From positions 142,232-206,231 of the forward strand of contig NZ_KB903598.1 of the NCBI RefSeq assembly GCF_000379805.1: 64,000 bases of DNA, read 5' to 3'. This DNA is from Lewinella cohaerens DSM 23179 (GTDB taxonomy: Bacteria > Bacteroidota > Bacteroidia > Chitinophagales > Saprospiraceae). A program made the translations under genes and the position numbers. This document shows positions 43,968-53,653 of the stretch, piece after piece (within the stretch, counting starts at the first letter, position 1; every line of letters begins with the position of its first letter). Below the pieces are notes generated by a model. It was not told the DNA's origin and made no database searches. It worked only from the letters and a program-made list of their open reading frames with translations.

Positions 43968-45614
43968 TTAGTACAAGAATATTTTGCTTGAATATTGCTC
44001 GTTAATTCTAACCACATAAATATTCGGTCCTAAATGATCACAATTGATATCAACCCTTTCTGTGGCGTCGTAGGATTCCGATAAAACCAACTGGCCATTG
44101 ACGGTATAGATAGTGACATTTTCAATTTTGTTTGACCCAATTCCAGACACTGTTAAGCTATTATTCTTCGTATTTAGAATAAATCTTTCTGCTTCTTGAG
44201 TTAAAGTCGAAACCGAAGTTGAAATTGAGGAGCGTTGAACGATTGAGAAAATCCCCTGTGATGGAATTTCTATCGACAGTGGTTCAACACCTGAAATGGT
44301 GTCAAGTGGGCTTTTTGACCAATATACGCTGGGTTCTTGCTTGCCATCGCCCAGGGAATGAATGGTCTGGTAGGTGCCTGGTGGTAACCCCTCAATTTGT
44401 ACTGTCCCTGAAGCTGATGCATCAATATTGAGCAAAAGATTTCCATCAGGGTTGATGAAAACAACTGGATCAAAACTTGCAGAATCCGAGCTTGCAGAAT
44501 AGCGAATAGCACCGGGCTCAATCAGTTTGAAATAATGCCTGAAGTACTTTGTTGGGCGCTGTAAGTCTAAGGAATAGTTGTTGTTTCCATTGTCTACGAT
44601 TTGCAATAGGCCGGTGTTCCAGTTGTTTCCCACTGCACCAAATGAGCCTTTAAATTCATAGGAAGAGATATTGGCAAGTTTTAAACAATCATGTAGATAA
44701 CTAAAGGTGTTTCCATTTGCCCACCATTCTAGCATGGAAGTTTTTACCCCACTTGCAGCCGCATTGTCTGCAATCTGAATGAGGTTGGCTTCGGTTCTGC
44801 CAGCATAAGCATGAAAGGAGTACTCATTCCAATAGCTTGAAATACCAGGGACGGCTGTGAAATCGGGATAATAATTAAGCGTACCGTTTAAATTGGTATT
44901 GGAGCAGGCTATAAAGTGCGGGGTGTACCCAATGCTATTCAGTCGATTGCCAGTTGCAACCAAGCACTCACCTACCAAGGTGCCATTACCAAAGCTTGCA
45001 ACATTAGGCTCAAGAATTACTTCAACAGCATTGGGGACAATACCATAAGTGCTGTCCATGTGTAGAAATATGGCTTCTATAAATTCAGCATATTCTTCGG
45101 GTTCTTGATGTATGACCGGACCTCCATTTCCACCATTCAATTGACCAGTAAAGGCAACATAGCAGAGGTTAATGTATAGGTCGGAATTGTTTTGAATCAA
45201 CCTTTCACGTATGGGGATTAGGATGTTCTCAATTTTCTCATCTAATTCGGTGAAATGAAAGCCTGACCAATCAATGCTATCTGGATCGTCATTGTCATTG
45301 ATCGTAGCATAGCGCAAATTTCGCCATGTGTCATAATCAATTATGCTATCGATATACATTTGGTAATTATTAGCATTGTTTTCACTGCCAGATCGGACCT
45401 CTAACCGCAATCTGTTTATGCCCAGTGAATCAACGGCTAAATCGACCAAGTCATCAATGATGTAGTCTTCAAGTCCGGCAGGTAGAAAAGTTCCGTTTTC
45501 CCAACGGTCAATCGTTTGATAGGATTGATTGAGATCAATAGTAACAACCTGAGCAATAAGGTTATGAGCGGTTAAGAATAGAATTCCTAGGCACAGTTTA
45601 TTGAACTGATTCAT
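43968..45614 (-). CDS. Secreted GH-A-type glycoside hydrolase (GH30-like) with T9SS sorting domain
   Basis: 548 codons. Signal peptide to about residue 22 (LIAQ). The core (about 25-360) has TIM-barrel periodicity with VILEPNVASFGN holding a likely acid/base Glu202 and KTSMLEWWANG a likely nucleophile Glu296, the spacing and motif type of clan GH-A. A beta-sandwich (about 365-465) and a C-terminal VTIYTVNGQLVLSESYD...NIYVVRI sorting domain follow. Secreted via T9SS to the surface. Substrate unknown; the neighbouring alginate lyase suggests polysaccharide breakdown. Confidence 0.72.
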   Translation of the reverse strand: MNQFNKLCLGILFLTAHNLIAQVVTIDLNQSYQTIDRWENGTFLPAGLEDYIIDDLVDLAVDSLGINRLRLEVRSGSENNANNYQMYIDSIIDYDTWRNLRYATINDNDDPDSIDWSGFHFTELDEKIENILIPIRERLIQNNSDLYINLCYVAFTGQLNGGNGGPVIHQEPEEYAEFIEAIFLHMDSTYGIVPNAVEVILEPNVASFGNGTLVGECLVATGNRLNSIGYTPHFIACSNTNLNGTLNYYPDFTAVPGISSYWNEYSFHAYAGRTEANLIQIADNAAASGVKTSMLEWWANGNTFSYLHDCLKLANISSYEFKGSFGAVGNNWNTGLLQIVDNGNNNYSLDLQRPTKYFRHYFKLIEPGAIRYSASSDSASFDPVVFINPDGNLLLNIDASASGTVQIEGLPPGTYQTIHSLGDGKQEPSVYWSKSPLDTISGVEPLSIEIPSQGIFSIVQRSSISTSVSTLTQEAERFILNTKNNSLTVSGIGSNKIENVTIYTVNGQLVLSESYDATERVDINCDHLGPNIYVVRINEQYSSKIFLY

Positions 45615-45675
45615 TGTTTATATTTACTACTGGATTAGGCTTACAGAGCGCCGACTTCAGTCGTTTGATAAATTA

Positions 45676-45700
45676 ACCCACCCATTGGAAATGGGTGGGT
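45676..45700 (-). terminator. Hairpin downstream of the alginate lyase gene
   Basis: ACCCACCCATT (45676-45686)/AATGGGTGGGT (45690-45700), perfect 11-bp stem with a three-base loop, seven bases beyond the stop. No long T-run, so termination may be partial, allowing some read-through to the glycosidase gene. Confidence 0.6.
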
Positions 45701-45706
45701 ACTTAG

Positions 45707-46795
45707 TTAATCATTTTTAGTGAAATAGCCTTCATTGGATACGGCCGCATCACTTACAGATATACTGGCTGTTTTAAACCAAACTTCAGCATAATTTCCA
45801 TCTGCATATTGTTTTTGAACATCACCACCATGTGTTTCAGCACCAGAACACCAGTTTCTATTTACTTCGGGAGATTTTCCATTGGTTTGATTGTAACAAC
45901 CTAACTTAAAGAAAAGCCCCTCACCGGTATAAGCATTTTCGCGCTCCACTCCATCTTGACCAATGGGGACAAATAAACCTTGTGTTTGTGCAGGAATATC
46001 AGCAGTTGTTGTGTATTCAGATACAACTAGGTTTTTTGTAAAGGTTTTGGTCTCATGCCCTTCACTTGTAAATGTTAAGCTCATAATGCCATCCTTAACT
46101 TCGATTTCATAACTCAACTCTTCCCCTAATTCAATGCCATCTTCAGGTTCTTCCGGGTAGGTATTTGCTTCTGTACCAACGACAGAAAAGTCATAACCCC
46201 AAACAGCTGTAGAATAGTCCCATCTTCCAGAATTGTCATCACCAGCTGTATTGATTTCATAATGCCAAAAAACAGAACCTTTGGTATGGCCAGGGAATTT
46301 CTTATAAAAGATTTTAAGCGGTTCATTTTCATGCCCATCGGCACTGTGAATCTGGCCAATGACTACAGCGTAGGAGGCGGCTACCCGAGCATCGCCTGTA
46401 GCGGACACATTCATTACTTTGAGCGTTGCTGCCAACTTATCATTGGCAGTTGCAGGGTACCATTTTTTTGCTTGCGCCAATTCTGTTCTTGTATTATTTG
46501 AAGTGCCATGAGTATCCCCAGCATTGGGGGCTTTATAAACTACCCAGTCGTTTTCACCATCATTTGCAGTATAAAAGAAATCTTTATGCTCAAAATTATT
46601 GGCAAAACCAGCATTTGAACCGTCACCTAGGATTAATTTCCAGTGGTCAAAAAATGGAATAACGTCACTTGCGTAAACGGTTTTTTGAACTTCTTCTTCA
46701 CTGGTTTCATTAGCAGTATTGGAGCAGCTATTTAGTACTGAGAAAATACTAAAAACCAAGAGCGTTAATAAAGAGCTGGCAAATATTTTATTCAT
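45707..46795 (-). CDS. Alginate lyase, polysaccharide lyase family 7, lipoprotein
   Basis: 362 codons. Lipoprotein signal with LNSC (Cys24). All three PL7 signature motifs are present: RTEL (103-106), QIH (148-150) and FFKLGCYNQ (295-303). QIH rather than QVH is associated with preference for polyguluronate or mixed blocks. The enzyme cleaves alginate by beta-elimination at the cell surface or in the periplasm. It heads a minus-strand row with the GH-A-like glycosidase and the C25-like protein, with 92 and 184 bases between them. Confidence 0.92.
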   Translation of the reverse strand: MNKIFASSLLTLLVFSIFSVLNSCSNTANETSEEEVQKTVYASDVIPFFDHWKLILGDGSNAGFANNFEHKDFFYTANDGENDWVVYKAPNAGDTHGTSNNTRTELAQAKKWYPATANDKLAATLKVMNVSATGDARVAASYAVVIGQIHSADGHENEPLKIFYKKFPGHTKGSVFWHYEINTAGDDNSGRWDYSTAVWGYDFSVVGTEANTYPEEPEDGIELGEELSYEIEVKDGIMSLTFTSEGHETKTFTKNLVVSEYTTTADIPAQTQGLFVPIGQDGVERENAYTGEGLFFKLGCYNQTNGKSPEVNRNWCSGAETHGGDVQKQYADGNYAEVWFKTASISVSDAAVSNEGYFTKND

Positions 46796-47125
46796 TTTTT
46801 TGTTTTTTTTGAAATCAAAATTATTTTTTGTTTTCGTGCTGTCCCTAAGTGAAACCCTAGCCCAAGATAAATATTATTCTGATTTTTCTTGATGGCTCAA
46901 CAACTATGCCCTATGTAGAAGTGCTGAGCGGGTTCAGTCGTTTATGATTTGCTCGGACGCATACTGGCTTCGTGTCTACCTACCGAAAAGGCGGCAAAAG
47001 AAATCGCATTAATGAACCACTTTATACTAGGCCTTTATACCGACTTTTTAGTCATTGACTGGTCCTTACCCTAATTGATTTTGTGCTTTTTTCTATTTCT
47101 ACATCTCTTCATAGAGATTCGAATC
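46796..47125. other. Intergenic stretch without gene
   Basis: About 330 bases, no credible gene or RNA. The part next to the lyase start is T/A-rich and probably holds its promoter. The sequence ttcagtcgttt here (near 46938) also occurs near 45655, suggesting scattered repeat material. Confidence 0.4.
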
Positions 47126-47944
47126 CTATTCATCAGAAATTGTCACAACCCACTTTGATTCTCCTTGCTCTACAATTTGAAATTTCCAATTATTATCATT
47201 TTTACTACAGAAATGTTCAATCCAAGTAACATAATAAGTTTCAAGGTCATCTTTTGTCACACCCTGAATGATTCCATTTTTATCCATTCCCAAACCCGGG
47301 CCATATAAATCAAACCATTCTATCCAGTACCTGCCTATTATGCATTTGATTTTGTTCGGTTCGTCTTCCAATACTTCAAAATATCCACCTTTATGTCCTT
47401 CCTGTCCAGATTTCATGAATTCTAACAAGTCATTAGGTTTAGATGGCCAATTATTAGGGCTCCAATTATAGTATTCAATCATTTCCAAAACAATTTCTTT
47501 GGGGGTTTTACCTTGTTTTTTCCCTGAATGAAAAATGAAAATAAATTTCCCAAAATACGATCTGCTCATATTGTTGAATAAATATTCATCACTATGTATT
47601 TTCCATTTGCTTATTGGAATAATTTGTTCTTTCCCAGTCAATACAAGTTTACGATTGTCTGTGTCTTGCCTTTCCCAAATATCATCCTTAAGAAATTTAT
47701 ATTCTAAAGTTTTTTCTGTAATAGAATCAGGGAATTCAATAGTCAAGGTATAAATCCCATCGCCATCAATATCATGCATTGTTGAGTTTTCACTCCATGA
47801 AAGTGGTTGGAGTCCACCCCTTACTCCAACGTGTTTCACGGATTCTTCATTTGTCAAATCCACCTGGAACGTAATTTGGTTTTGAGCATGTAAGTTTCCA
47901 ATAAAGATTGAAAAGAGAATTATAGTAAGTTTAGTGTTTTTCAT
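47126..47944 (-). CDS. Secreted protein with CBM/E-set-like N-terminal domain
   Basis: 272 codons. Signal peptide MKNTKLTIILFSIFIGNLHA. Residues about 22-115 (ITFQVDLTNEESVKHVGVRG, MHDIDGDGIYTLTIEF, LEYKFLKDDIWERQDTDNRK) resemble an E-set or CBM20/48-like sugar-binding sandwich found in secreted enzymes of Bacteroidota. The C-terminal part (about 130-272) includes YYNWSPNNWPSKPNDLLEFM and IGRYWIEWFDLYGPGLGM; I do not recognise it. Codon use is AT-rich relative to the neighbours. A role in polysaccharide metabolism is possible from location only. Confidence 0.6.
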   Translation of the reverse strand: MKNTKLTIILFSIFIGNLHAQNQITFQVDLTNEESVKHVGVRGGLQPLSWSENSTMHDIDGDGIYTLTIEFPDSITEKTLEYKFLKDDIWERQDTDNRKLVLTGKEQIIPISKWKIHSDEYLFNNMSRSYFGKFIFIFHSGKKQGKTPKEIVLEMIEYYNWSPNNWPSKPNDLLEFMKSGQEGHKGGYFEVLEDEPNKIKCIIGRYWIEWFDLYGPGLGMDKNGIIQGVTKDDLETYYVTWIEHFCSKNDNNWKFQIVEQGESKWVVTISDE

Positions 47945-48298
47945 CTCATCATGATTTTGATTTTGATTGATGTTGACTAACTCGTTGATTGTCAGTTGCT
48001 AAATTTAGCATTATTTTCTTGCTTTAGGGCTTGCTCTCCTGATTCAATATGGACTTTCTCAGGTTTTACCAACTAGTTTTTTGTGAGGGGGACAAATATG
48101 GCCGCTTTTTTATTCGATTTTGCAGGCCTTTACCCCAAAGATCCAATCCGCGAACCGAACAGGTGAGCGCGGTAAGCGGAGCGCGCAGGGACTAAGGATG
48201 GGAGGACTGCAAGGACGGACAGCCTGACGCCACCGCAGGTAGGCGGAGGCCCATAATGGTTCGATGGTTTACCTGGTTCAACTTCCTGATTTTCGTAT
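47945..48298. repeat. Intergenic stretch with a CT/GA-rich dispersed-repeat block
   Basis: No credible gene. The block 48126-48252, read on the minus strand, contains GGCTGTCCGTCC, CTCCCATCC, GTCCCTGCGCG and CTCCGC in the same order as the block near 6053-6135 on the plus strand (GGGCTGTCTGGTC, CTCCCGTCCATCCC, GTCCTTGG, CTCCGC). I read this as two diverged copies of one intergenic repeat family in opposite orientation. Confidence 0.4.
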
Positions 48299-48306
48299 TA
48301 CCTTTG
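48299..48306 (+). promoter_or_regulatory. -7 box TACCTTTG upstream of tamB
   Basis: Perfect TAnnTTTG match 84 bases before the tamB start. With the stress-type element at 48336-48363 this gives a potential dual promoter. Confidence 0.45.
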
Positions 48307-48335
48307 GTATAAGCCAATAGATGAGTCTGATGGAA

Positions 48336-48363
48336 CGAACAAAGTCCGCTAAATCAGGTTTCA
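48336..48363 (+). promoter_or_regulatory. CGAACA-N16-GTT variant promoter element, tamB operon
   Basis: CGAACA (48336-48341), 16-base spacer, GTTTCA (48358-48363, followed by T), 26 bases before the TTG start. Both boxes are perfect; only the spacer is one base short. Confidence 0.55.
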
Positions 48364-48389
48364 TAATGGTTAAATAATCAACCCCGACA

Positions 48390-51300
48390 TTGTTGAATAA
48401 CGGAATTAAACGGATTTTAAAGGTGGCAGTAGGGCTCTTGCTGAGCCTGGTGTTTTTGCTGTTGCTCTTGATAGCGGCCTTGTATACGGAACCTGTGCAA
48501 AATTGGGTGACGAAGCAGGCTGATTCGTACCTGGAGCAAACCTTGAAAACGGAAGTAGGTATTGGTAGCTTTGGCTTGGGTATCCCCAAATATTTACAGT
48601 TGCAGGATGTTTATATCAACACCCCAAATGGAGACCGCCTTGCCCGCCTGGGATACCTGAAGGTGGACCTGGATATGTGGGCCTTGCTGCGCCAAGAGAT
48701 AAGCATAGGCGAAGTGGTGCTGGAAGACGTGTACGCCAGGATAATCACCACCGATAGTAGTAGCAATTTTCAATTTATCATTGATGCCTTCGCGCCTGCC
48801 GATACTACGACCATAACGCCTGTGGCTGACCCTGTTGCTCCTTCGGCCTGGACGTTTAATTTAGAACAAACAACACTGGGGCTTAATGATATTGACCTCT
48901 ACTACCAGGATGACCCTGGTGGCTTGTTGGTTGATTGGCAACTGGGAAAGGGTGTGGTCGTTGCTGATGATGTGATTGATATCGAAAAGCAGTCTTTCCT
49001 GTTTGAACGACTTTTTCTCCAAAAAGCAGATATTAAAGTGGCATTAGGCCCAACTGATGCTTCGCCTGTTGATACGACGGCAACAAGGGCAGCCATTGTT
49101 GCAGCTTGCCAGAATTTACTGCTGGAGGAGGTGAACTTTAGCTTGACGATGGATAGCCTGGAAGTGCAGTCGGCTTTTACTGTTTTACAGGTGGAAAAAC
49201 TTCGAACTACCCTAGGGGAAACAACGGTAGCCTCTTTTGCTGATTTGAACTTGCAAGGGGCGAACCTAAAATACGATACCCCGATTGCACCTACAGAAGA
49301 TGGTTTTGATCTTAATCATATTGCCATTAATGCCATCAATGGCGAGCTTTCGGATTTCGATTTTTCAGGGACTCAATTGGTGGCTGAAATTATTGAGTTT
49401 CAGGCTAAAGATCAAGGTGGTTTGCAGCTCAATCAACTGAGTGGTGATTTAGCTTATGATTCCACTGCTTTGGTTGTAGATAATTTGGTGCTGAATACGG
49501 AGGGGAGTAGTCTTGATGCAAAAAAAATCCGTTATGGTTTTCCGGCAGACAGCCTTAGTAATGACTTGGATCTTACTTTGGACGCACAGGGCGGCCTAGC
49601 GATCAGTGAATTGTTATTGTTGCTTCCTGCTAGTCTTACTTCGCCTTGGCTGCGAGACTATCCGGGGAGTAGCGTTGATTTTTTGGCTCATTTATCCAGC
49701 GAGGGTGAGCAGCTTGATATCCGTCAGCTGCAGGTTAAGGCACCTGGTGTAGATGTGCGAGCAAAAGGGGAAGTTTACCAGCCACTGAACCCTGATAAAA
49801 TAGGAGGGAGGTTGGTATTGGATCGTTTTCAGGTACAGCCGGGAAAAGTAAAAGTACTCTTACCACCTGATTTGTTGCCCGATTATATTGAGTGGCCCCG
49901 GCTTATTAGTGCACAAGGGCAGCTAAGCTATTTAAACCAAAACCTATCATTGAATTTACAGGCCCGAGAGGAACGTTCAATGAGCCAATTTTGGACGCAG
50001 TTTTTGGTGAAGGGGGAAATCCTGAAGGCCGATGATTATAAAAAGGCAACATTTGATGTAGCAATGGATACCCTGTTTGTGACCCAACAAAGTATCCTGG
50101 CCTATCTGCCCCCCAAGGCATTACCTGAAGGTTATCAAATTCCAGATTATCTAGAAGCGACGGGCTCCCTCAGTGGGCCCATTGATGATTTGAACGTTGA
50201 CTTTCAGCTTTCCCTTCCCGGGAGAACATCCTACCTTAAAATGGGAGGGAGCTTGCGAGAAATACTGAAGCCGGAGTCGCTTGCGCTGGATATAAAGGTA
50301 AATGACCTGAAGGTAGCAATGACTGATGTTTTGCCATTATTGCCTGATAGCTTGCTGCCGGCTTATTTGAATACGCCTGACCTTCGGATAGAAAACGCTA
50401 CAATAAAAGGCAAACTGGATGACCTCGCATTTGATTTACCTATCCAAACGAGTAATGGTAATGGTCGTATTAGTGGGGTTTATCATCCAGAGGATTTTTC
50501 GCTTGACCTTGATTTGTTTGATGCGGAATTGGCTGGTTTTTTTAAAGGGGCGATGTATGACACTATTGCTAGTCTAGCATTGCAGCCCTTACGGATGGAA
50601 ATACAAGCAACAGGAAGTTTAGAACCCATTTTGACGGCCAGTATCCATACCCGTCTGACGGAAGAAGAGCGTGGCCAGTTGTTGGATCTTAATGCAGCAA
50701 TTGAGGAGGAAGACTACCGTGCGCAGCTCGTTTTTTCTCACCCTTATTTACGGGGAACCGGGCAAGGAAGCTACCAAATGCAGGATAGTGTTGCTACAGT
50801 GAGTGCAAATCTTGATCTTGAAAAAGTTGACCTCAATTTCTGGCAGCTTAGCGATCGACCGCTACTGGGGTCGGGAAAATTGGAAGTCAATAGTACGGGC
50901 CTGGAGGCCGATCAATTGGATGGGCGGATTTATTTGGACAACATCCTCCTGCGTGGTGAAGGGGCTGCCGCTTACATTGACAGTATGCTTATTTTGGCAA
51001 AACTGGATCAGGGAAACAATCTGGTGAGCATCAATAGTGATGTGTTGGAGGGTAGGCTGAGTGGCTTTTTTGATCCCGTAGAAGTGGTACCGGAACTTAT
51101 CCGGTTTTTGCAATCCTATCTGGACGAAGACCCTTTTGAAGGGGACCCCGTTGTCAATGGCCGCAATTTTGATTTGGAAATAGATTTGACCAATCCGCGG
51201 CCTTTCGTTTCGGGCATAATACCAGGGTTGACCGAGCTTTCGCCTTTTAACTTTAGTCTGAATTATCGAGATAAAACGCCGGCGTTGTTGTTTGATTTGC

Positions 51301-53639
51301 AACTAGAGCAGCTGAATTACAGTGGTATTGTGCTGGAAGGGATGAAGTTGAATGCGGAAGGCGATGAGCAACAATTTGCGCTCAACGGTGATTGGCGGAA
51401 TATTACCATCGGTGAAGATATTGTCATTGGGCAAACAAGTGTGGAAAGTAAGCGAATAGAGGGAGGTGTAAATACAACCATGAAGGTATTTGCTAAGGAA
51501 GAACTAAGGCACCAGCTTTCTTTTAATTGGCAGCAGTCGATAAGAGGGCAGGAGATTTCTCTGGAGCCGACGCAGGTGATCAATTTTTTAGAATGGCGAT
51601 TGCCAGAAGACAATGCCATCATTGTTAAAGACAGTACCGTTCGTGTAAAAGACTGGGAGCTTAGCCGCAATGATCGTGCAATTCGTATTGAGGATACCGA
51701 GCAAAATGGATTGTCTATTGGCTTCGATGATGTGAATTTGGCACGCTTTAGTAGTTTGATCAACTCAGAGGAAGTACTCTTGGGGGGGATTATGAACGGC
51801 CACTTTTACCTGGATGAAATTTTTACAGAACCGGGGCTTCGCGCTGATCTGGAAATTGCACAGTTGGCTTATTACGAACAAGCGATGGGAGATTTTGCAG
51901 TGGCGGTTAGTTCAGAAGATAATACCAATTTCGAGATGTCTGCCAGTTTGAATGGTGCAGGAAATGAAGTGTCGATAAATGGTGCCTACAGAGACGGGGG
52001 AGTATTGGATTTACAGTTGGACATGCAGCAACTACAGCTTGCCAGTATTGAGCCTTTCTCGCTGGGCTATCTGACAAAGACGGAGGGGTATTTACAGGGA
52101 GACCTGAATATTCGAGGTGCCGTTAATAAACCTGAAATAGATGGGCAGGTAAACTTCCGAGATGCCGTTTTGTCGATCAGTATTCTTGGAAGTAGCTACC
52201 AGCTTAACGACCAAAGCATCCGCTTCGACGGAAATACGATGCGCTTTGACCAGTTCACCCTTTTGGATGTTAATAACAACAACGCTACGCTCGATGGAAG
52301 GATCGTCGTTAACGCTTTGGATAATATTCAGCTTGATCTACAGGCGCGGACAAAGGACTTTTTGGCTGTTAATTCTACAGAAAAAGACAATGACCTTTTC
52401 TATGGTTATTTGCGTGTGGATGCTGATGTAACCATCGGTGGAACGGCAACAGAGCCCCGGCTGATTGTTGCGGCATCCCCTAGTAGTGAGTCAAACCTGA
52501 CTTATGCTTATTCTGCGACGGACCAGGCCCGTGTTGAAACGACACAGGGTGTTATTACCTTCGCCGAAACCTACGAGTGGGACGAGATCATCGCCAATGA
52601 AAAGCGGGATACTTTAATCTCCGAAGTGAGTGGGGCCTACCTGGAAACTAATCTCAAAATCAACGAAAAATTACGCATTCGGGTCATTGTTGACCCTATC
52701 ACTCAACAGGAGTTTTCTGGCCGAGGGAATGGGAATATTACGTTTATTCAGTATCCCACGGGACAGCAGCAGATGACTGGGCAGATTAAAATGGCCGGTG
52801 GCGCTTATGATATGGTTTTGGAAGGGTTACAATCCTATACTTTTGACTTGAAAGCAGGCAGTGGGATTTCCTTTACAGGTAACCCCACTAATCCTCAGTT
52901 TGACCTCACCATAACGAATACCATTAAGGCCAGTCCACTAACATTGGTGGAATCTATGTCGGGTACTTCCACAGAAACAGGATTAAGGCAGCGAGAAACT
53001 TTCCTCGTTTCACTAGACCTCGAGGGAGACTTGGACGGTATGGACATCAAAGCCGATATATTGTATCCGGAAGACGACTACGGTAACCAAAATTTTGATG
53101 CCGTAAACTCAGCACTTGATGAACTTCGCCGTGACCAGAGCAAGGTTTATTATACAGCTATTATGCTGATTACCTTCAAGAGTTTTGTCATTCCGAAGGT
53201 AGACTTTGGAGGTGATTCACAGGACAATATCGTTAATGGGGTAGCTGGTGCTGTAGGGGATGCATTGAGCCAGTTGGTGAACAGTCAGCTAGGCTTCGTA
53301 GATTTTGACCTGGGCGTGGAAAACAACCAGACAAGTACTGGTGAGCAAAATTATAACCTCCGGCTGAGTTTGCAAAAAAGTTTCTTTAATGACCGTTTGA
53401 TTGTCAGTGTTGATGGGGTCACCAATACGGCAGCAGAGGCAGATACGCAAGGGGGGGATGCGCAAACCTATATTGATAACGTGTCGGTCGCCTATCTCTT
53501 GGATCCTGATGGAAACCTACGGGTTAAGCTCTTCAATGATCGTGATCGTAATGAATTTGTGGGAGGGAACACGATCCGCTTTGGTGGCCGGCTGGTATTC
53601 AGTAAAGACTTTGATCGTTTCTTTTGGGAGAAAAAATAA
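48390..53639 (+). CDS. tamB: TamB-like translocation/assembly and lipid-transfer protein
   Basis: 1749 codons, TTG start at 48390 (a second TTG follows at once). No in-frame ATG exists before the N-terminal membrane anchor (ILKVAVGLLLSLVFLLLLLI-like, about residues 9-28), so the TTG start is needed. The body is a long series of amphipathic beta strands forming the AsmA/TamB-type hydrophobic groove (for example ADLNLQGANLKY, GELSDFDFSGTQLVAEIIEF), and the end carries the conserved TamB domain (GNGNITFIQYPTGQQQMTGQ, GGAYDMVLEGLQSYTFDL). It spans the periplasm and is thought to move phospholipids to, or assemble proteins into, the outer membrane. Its partner gene follows after 14 bases. Confidence 0.92.
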   Translation: MLNNGIKRILKVAVGLLLSLVFLLLLLIAALYTEPVQNWVTKQADSYLEQTLKTEVGIGSFGLGIPKYLQLQDVYINTPNGDRLARLGYLKVDLDMWALLRQEISIGEVVLEDVYARIITTDSSSNFQFIIDAFAPADTTTITPVADPVAPSAWTFNLEQTTLGLNDIDLYYQDDPGGLLVDWQLGKGVVVADDVIDIEKQSFLFERLFLQKADIKVALGPTDASPVDTTATRAAIVAACQNLLLEEVNFSLTMDSLEVQSAFTVLQVEKLRTTLGETTVASFADLNLQGANLKYDTPIAPTEDGFDLNHIAINAINGELSDFDFSGTQLVAEIIEFQAKDQGGLQLNQLSGDLAYDSTALVVDNLVLNTEGSSLDAKKIRYGFPADSLSNDLDLTLDAQGGLAISELLLLLPASLTSPWLRDYPGSSVDFLAHLSSEGEQLDIRQLQVKAPGVDVRAKGEVYQPLNPDKIGGRLVLDRFQVQPGKVKVLLPPDLLPDYIEWPRLISAQGQLSYLNQNLSLNLQAREERSMSQFWTQFLVKGEILKADDYKKATFDVAMDTLFVTQQSILAYLPPKALPEGYQIPDYLEATGSLSGPIDDLNVDFQLSLPGRTSYLKMGGSLREILKPESLALDIKVNDLKVAMTDVLPLLPDSLLPAYLNTPDLRIENATIKGKLDDLAFDLPIQTSNGNGRISGVYHPEDFSLDLDLFDAELAGFFKGAMYDTIASLALQPLRMEIQATGSLEPILTASIHTRLTEEERGQLLDLNAAIEEEDYRAQLVFSHPYLRGTGQGSYQMQDSVATVSANLDLEKVDLNFWQLSDRPLLGSGKLEVNSTGLEADQLDGRIYLDNILLRGEGAAAYIDSMLILAKLDQGNNLVSINSDVLEGRLSGFFDPVEVVPELIRFLQSYLDEDPFEGDPVVNGRNFDLEIDLTNPRPFVSGIIPGLTELSPFNFSLNYRDKTPALLFDLQLEQLNYSGIVLEGMKLNAEGDEQQFALNGDWRNITIGEDIVIGQTSVESKRIEGGVNTTMKVFAKEELRHQLSFNWQQSIRGQEISLEPTQVINFLEWRLPEDNAIIVKDSTVRVKDWELSRNDRAIRIEDTEQNGLSIGFDDVNLARFSSLINSEEVLLGGIMNGHFYLDEIFTEPGLRADLEIAQLAYYEQAMGDFAVAVSSEDNTNFEMSASLNGAGNEVSINGAYRDGGVLDLQLDMQQLQLASIEPFSLGYLTKTEGYLQGDLNIRGAVNKPEIDGQVNFRDAVLSISILGSSYQLNDQSIRFDGNTMRFDQFTLLDVNNNNATLDGRIVVNALDNIQLDLQARTKDFLAVNSTEKDNDLFYGYLRVDADVTIGGTATEPRLIVAASPSSESNLTYAYSATDQARVETTQGVITFAETYEWDEIIANEKRDTLISEVSGAYLETNLKINEKLRIRVIVDPITQQEFSGRGNGNITFIQYPTGQQQMTGQIKMAGGAYDMVLEGLQSYTFDLKAGSGISFTGNPTNPQFDLTITNTIKASPLTLVESMSGTSTETGLRQRETFLVSLDLEGDLDGMDIKADILYPEDDYGNQNFDAVNSALDELRRDQSKVYYTAIMLITFKSFVIPKVDFGGDSQDNIVNGVAGAVGDALSQLVNSQLGFVDFDLGVENNQTSTGEQNYNLRLSLQKSFFNDRLIVSVDGVTNTAAEADTQGGDAQTYIDNVSVAYLLDPDGNLRVKLFNDRDRNEFVGGNTIRFGGRLVFSKDFDRFFWEKK

Positions 53640-53653
53640 AGCTTGAAAAATTT

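Noticed and set aside
47110-47130. AGATTCGAATCC resembling a tRNA T-arm
   Set aside because: No acceptor stem, D-arm or anticodon arm can be formed from the flanking sequence.
48157-48162. CGAACA hit in the intergenic repeat before tamB
   Set aside because: No GTT at 16-18 bases downstream; it belongs to the CT/GA-rich repeat.
48278-48589. 103-codon minus-strand frame at the start of tamB
   Set aside because: Shadow of the TamB N-terminal membrane helix and of the promoter region.
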